Shown here piece after piece: positions 61,161-64,000 of a stretch of DNA of 64,000 nucleotides (positions are counted from its first letter, which is position 1; the number at the start of each line of letters is the position of its first letter). This DNA comes from Senimuribacter intestinalis. Its GTDB lineage: Bacteria; Bacillota; Clostridia; Peptostreptococcales; Anaerovoracaceae. The position numbers and the translations under genes were made by a program. The notes under the pieces are model-generated. The model made no database searches, was not told the DNA's origin, and was given only the letters and a program-made list of their open reading frames with translations. Location of the stretch: assembly GCA_943192975.1 (NCBI GenBank), contig CALPCJ010000004.1:124001-188000 (forward strand), written 5' to 3'.

Positions 61161-61186
61161 TTAATATTAGCGATAGGAGAAGAAGT

Positions 61187-62560
61187 ATGACAGAGAAGAA
61201 AAATTTTGAAATGGATATGGTGAGAGGACCAGTGCTAAAAAAGATGCTCAGGTTCTCTCTTCCTTTAATGTTTTCTAGTATTTTGCAGATTCTGTTTAAT
61301 GCTGCAGATATTATTGTGGTGGGACGTTTTGCAGGGGACCATTCGCTGGCGGCGGTGGGTTCTACCACGGCGCTGATTAATCTTTTAGTAAATCTTTTTA
61401 TCGGGCTTTCCATCGGCGCTAATGTAATGGCGGCTAAATACTACGGTGCGCGGCGCAGTGAGGCTTTAAAGGAGACCGTGCATACGGCCATTGCGCTTAG
61501 CTTTGTCAGTGGAGTACTGCTGACGATTATAGGGATTTTGGGTTCGAGACAAATTCTAATCTGGATGAAAACGCCGGAGGAGGTTGTGGATCTTGCAGCG
61601 CTTTATTTGCGCGTATATTTTCTTGGCATGACTGGAGTTATGGTTTATAACTTTGGTGCATCTATTCTTAGAGCGGTCGGTGATACCAAAAGACCGATGT
61701 ACTATCTGGGATTTTCCGGTGTTATTAATGTGGTGCTTAATTTGATTTTTGTAATTCCGCTGAGGATGGATGTGGCGGGTGTTGGTGCTGCAACCGCAAT
61801 TTCTCAGTGGGTTTCGGCGATTTTGATTATCCAGTGCATGAGAAAAGAAGAAGGCGCCATGAAATTAGTTCTGCGGGAGCTACACATTCATGGAGACAAG
61901 CTGATTGCTATTGTAAAAATTGGACTTCCTGCGGGCGTACAGGGGATGATTTTCTCCCTGACCAACGTGATGATTCAGTCCTCCATAAATTCTTTTGGCG
62001 CGACTATCGTGGCAGGAAACTCGGCGTCCAGCAACGTGGAGAATTTTATTTATTTCCCTATGAATGCTTTTTATCAGGCGACGATTTCTTTTACCAGTCA
62101 GAATGTGGGAGCAAGGAGAATCAGCAGAATCGACAAGATTTTGACAAGAGGCGAGATGTGCGCCATCGGAATAGGTTTGATTACAGGCCTTTTGGAACTG
62201 GCATTTGCACCGTTTCTTCTGGGGATATACTCTTCCAGCGGCGCGGTGGTTGCAGCAGGTATGCGCAGGATGCGAATTATAGCGCCGACCTATGCGCTTT
62301 GTGGCGCTATGGATGTTATGGTAGGCGCACTGCGCGGCATGGGCTATTCTGTTATGCCAATGCTGGTTTCGCTGGTTGGTGTTTGCGGTCTTAGAATTTT
62401 GTGGATTACGACACTGTTTCAAATGCCGCAGTTCCATACGCTGGAGATGCTTTACATCACTTATCCGGTGACTTGGGGTGTTACAGCAACGGCGCATTTG
62501 ATTACCTTCCTGGTACTGCGTAAAAAGCTTCGCGAGAAGGCGGTAGCGAGGCGGCTGTAA
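61187..62560 (+). CDS. MATE family efflux transporter
   Basis: A 457-residue protein with twelve membrane helices in two halves. N-terminal RFSLPLMFSSILQILFNAAD followed by VGRFAGDHSLAAVGSTTALI, and the second half GLPAGVQGMIFSLTNVMIQS, match the NorM/DinF-like branch of the multidrug and toxin extrusion family. It uses a Na+ or H+ gradient to export cationic drugs or metabolites. AGGAGAAG lies before the ATG. Single gene; its terminator lies within the following repeat array. Confidence 0.94.
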   Translation: MTEKKNFEMDMVRGPVLKKMLRFSLPLMFSSILQILFNAADIIVVGRFAGDHSLAAVGSTTALINLLVNLFIGLSIGANVMAAKYYGARRSEALKETVHTAIALSFVSGVLLTIIGILGSRQILIWMKTPEEVVDLAALYLRVYFLGMTGVMVYNFGASILRAVGDTKRPMYYLGFSGVINVVLNLIFVIPLRMDVAGVGAATAISQWVSAILIIQCMRKEEGAMKLVLRELHIHGDKLIAIVKIGLPAGVQGMIFSLTNVMIQSSINSFGATIVAGNSASSNVENFIYFPMNAFYQATISFTSQNVGARRISRIDKILTRGEMCAIGIGLITGLLELAFAPFLLGIYSSSGAVVAAGMRRMRIIAPTYALCGAMDVMVGALRGMGYSVMPMLVSLVGVCGLRILWITTLFQMPQFHTLEMLYITYPVTWGVTATAHLITFLVLRKKLREKAVARRL

Positions 62561-62578
62561 TGAGGCGGGCGCTGCGAA

Positions 62579-62801
62579 TTACATATATTCAAGAAAAAGA
62601 CCAAAAATATGTACGATGTTGTGCATATTTTCTTGGGAATTTCTTAAAATATGCACAAACAAAGCTGCTTACGGAGAATTTTACTGTTCTTTCGGCAGCT
62701 TTTTCAATGGGAACAGTACCAATGTGCATATTAAAGGTGTTTTTTTAAAAAATATGCATACCGATGTGCATATAATCGACATAATTACTCAAAATATGCA
62801 C
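62579..62801. repeat. Family 2 array, locus Y: two pairs of 36-bp inverted repeats
   Basis: Units at 62579-62614, 62621-62656, 62724-62759 and 62766-62801, each 36 bases. The second is a perfect 11-bp dyad GTGCATATTTT with AAAATATGCAC. Within a pair, units start exactly 42 bp apart with a 6-base linker (GATGTT, CCGATG region). The two pairs flank the MATE gene terminator. The rest of 62561-63007 has no gene. Confidence 0.85.
62661..62704 (+). terminator. Terminator of the MATE exporter gene
   Basis: AAAGCTGC (62661-62668) pairs with GCAGCTTT (62695-62702), T5 tail; located between the two repeat pairs. Confidence 0.7.
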
Positions 62802-62823
62802 ATCGAAGCCTGGGTAGTCTGAA

Positions 62824-62880
62824 AAGCTGCCATACGGTTAAATCTAATAGGATTCAGCCGTATGGCAGCTTTCCTGTTTT
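62824..62880 (+). terminator. Second terminator hairpin before the surface-protein gene
   Basis: AAGCTGCCATACGG (62824-62837) pairs perfectly with CCGTATGGCAGCTT (62858-62871), followed by TTCCTGTTTTTG. Confidence 0.8.
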
Positions 62881-63007
62881 TGTAAGGGGAAAATCTAACC
62901 AAAATCTAACGAAAGTGTTGAAAAATCAACGATTGACAGCGATAGAAAAAGCGAATATAATAATATTGGAAATAATGAGAAGAAAGAGTAATGAAGGAGG
63001 GGAACCT

Positions 63008-64000
63008 GTGAGAAAAAGGCAAAAACCACAATCACAGAATAGAAAACGAATCATTGCAATTGGACTCTCAGTGGCAATGCTTCTTTCGGTACCTACGATG
63101 CAGGCGGCTGCTTTTGAATCGGAGGATTCAGAACATGCAGCTCTACTAGCAGAAGAAACGTCTGACGGCAGTGGAACTTTGACAGAAGAAAATTCTGAAG
63201 GAGAAAATTCCGCAGAAGAGGAAAAAAACGTAGTGCTTGCAGAAGAAGACAGTGAAACGGGTATGGACACTGCAGTACAGGACAGGAGCGAGGCTACGGA
63301 AACATCAGAAGCAGCAGAAACGGCAGAGGCTTCTATCGGCGAAAATGCGTATGATACGCTGCAGGAAGCTTTGAATGCGGCCAAAGAAGGGGATACAGTC
63401 TGTCTGCACAAAGATATAAACAAATCTGTCGTAATACGCAAGGCGATTACATTGGATTTGCAGGGACGTAGTATTTCAGGAAATGGTTCCTGCGCGGTCT
63501 ATATCAATGGTGTGGACGCAAAGATTATAAACGGAACGATTAAGGATACGACTGCAACCAATGGCGCAGGCATTTATATCAGTAAAGCAGATGTCTTGCT
63601 GGAAAATATAAATGTGATAGGAAATACAGCGACCGGAGGATGGGGCGGCGGTATTTATGCCGCTTACAGCAGTGTTACTATGAACAACTGTGAAGTTTGT
63701 GATAATGTCAATACTTATTACGGCGGTGGCATTGCGCTGGTTGGAAGCAGTCTGAATGCGGATAAGACAACGATTGAGAATAATGAGATTCGGGAAAAAG
63801 TCTATAGCACCCAGGTTGGAGGCGGAATCTATCTTCATGATGAAGACAGTACCCTGAACCTGAAGAACTGCAATCTGAACGAAAATAAAGCCTGTCAGGG
63901 CGGCGCGATTTATGCAAAAGGCGCTGTCACATTGGAAAATTGTTCTATAATAGGTAATGAAACAAGCTATCAGGGTGGCGGCATTTACGCCAACGCGTCA
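63008..64000 (+). CDS. Secreted beta-helix surface protein (3' end outside window)
   Basis: Open frame from GTG 63008, behind AAGGAGGGG, to the window end (331 codons visible). Residues 1-36 form a signal peptide (RKRQKPQSQNRKR, hydrophobic IIAIGLSVAMLLSVP, cleavage after AA). Residues 37-115 are very acidic (Glu/Ser/Ala/Thr-rich, low complexity), as a spacer. After that a right-handed beta-helix begins: AKDGDTV-like EGDTVCLHKD, then repeated turns with GGGIYA, NNCEV, ENNEI patterns about every 20-25 residues. This matches large adhesin or autotransporter-like polymorphic surface proteins of gut Firmicutes. The anchor must lie downstream. Confidence 0.85.
   Translation, partial: MRKRQKPQSQNRKRIIAIGLSVAMLLSVPTMQAAAFESEDSEHAALLAEETSDGSGTLTEENSEGENSAEEEKNVVLAEEDSETGMDTAVQDRSEATETSEAAETAEASIGENAYDTLQEALNAAKEGDTVCLHKDINKSVVIRKAITLDLQGRSISGNGSCAVYINGVDAKIINGTIKDTTATNGAGIYISKADVLLENINVIGNTATGGWGGGIYAAYSSVTMNNCEVCDNVNTYYGGGIALVGSSLNADKTTIENNEIREKVYSTQVGGGIYLHDEDSTLNLKNCNLNENKACQGGAIYAKGAVTLENCSIIGNETSYQGGGIYANAS

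Noticed and set aside
1..64000. tRNA or rRNA genes
   Set aside because: No cloverleaf with a typical T-loop or rRNA sequence was recognised on either strand; a dedicated scan would be needed to be certain.

Overview
The window looks like a chromosomal segment from a moderately low-GC, strictly anaerobic Clostridia-type Firmicute, probably gut-associated. The basis is AGGAGG ribosome-binding sites, a small-subunit-type ferredoxin flavoprotein next to hypA/hypB, DUF1846, DUF1934, DUF3021, DUF3795 and EFR1-type proteins, TnpV-like mobile-element proteins, a preQ1-I-like riboswitch and clostridial-type housekeeping genes. I cannot fix the genus. No tRNA or rRNA gene and no intact CRISPR array were seen.

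Layout. 1-2.5 kb: nickel-enzyme maturation (oxidoreductase tail, hypA, a membrane protein, hypB). 2.5-6.3 kb: a FadR-type regulator, an MFS exporter with its TetR regulator and twin operators, and two repeat arrays. 6.3-13.4 kb: htrA, hslO, ddl, DUF1934, a micro membrane protein, DUF1846, a ClC antiporter. 13.7-20 kb: a DUF4143 ATPase, a LytTR/DUF3021/ABC cassette, a Fic protein, a secreted FN3-like protein. 20.5-34.9 kb: a catabolic region. A frameshifted sigma-54 activator faces a near-consensus -24/-12 promoter driving HMG-CoA-lyase-like, class II HMG-CoA reductase, amidohydrolase, a frameshifted alanine-type symporter, a CaiB-type CoA-transferase and a crotonase; then come a PucR regulator, an M29-like protein, a CodB-like permease and an M20 dipeptidase. 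35-42 kb: rpmE, D-aminoacylase-like, prfA, a 123-bp tandem repeat, sua5, rpiB, upp, tyrS. 42-52.4 kb: decayed accessory DNA (cas6 pseudogene joined to a truncated DUF2130 gene, an Rpn-type nuclease, a P-type ATPase, a PAS regulator pseudogene fused to a TnpV tail, TnpV, gene fragments). 52.6-55.2 kb: queuosine-salvage candidate operon with riboswitch, diverging from a cysteine synthase. 55.2-56.6 kb: a PD-(D/E)XK nuclease-like gene bracketed by repeat arrays. 56.7-64 kb: rplM-rpsI, an amidase, a CbiT-like/EFR1 cluster, a MATE exporter and the start of a beta-helix surface protein.

The most unusual signal is a set of three sequence-unrelated families of short (35-39 bp) bipartite, dyad-like units with fixed length and variable centres. 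Family 1 has nine 38-bp units at three loci, each locus made of a pair plus one inverted unit; two of these loci bracket the nuclease-like gene and one supplies its stop codon. Family 2 has eight 36-bp palindromes at two loci. Family 3 has five units near hypB. Start-to-start distances of same-orientation units (42, 51-53, 83, 103, 125 bp) are close to whole helical turns. I found no known family that explains them.

A second theme is decay: four genes carry clear single lesions (a one-base shift, a 5-bp tandem duplication, a C5 homopolymer shift, a stop plus shift), several in regulatory or transport genes of otherwise intact clusters. All coordinates and motifs were read by eye; family names rest on recognised motifs, not on searches.
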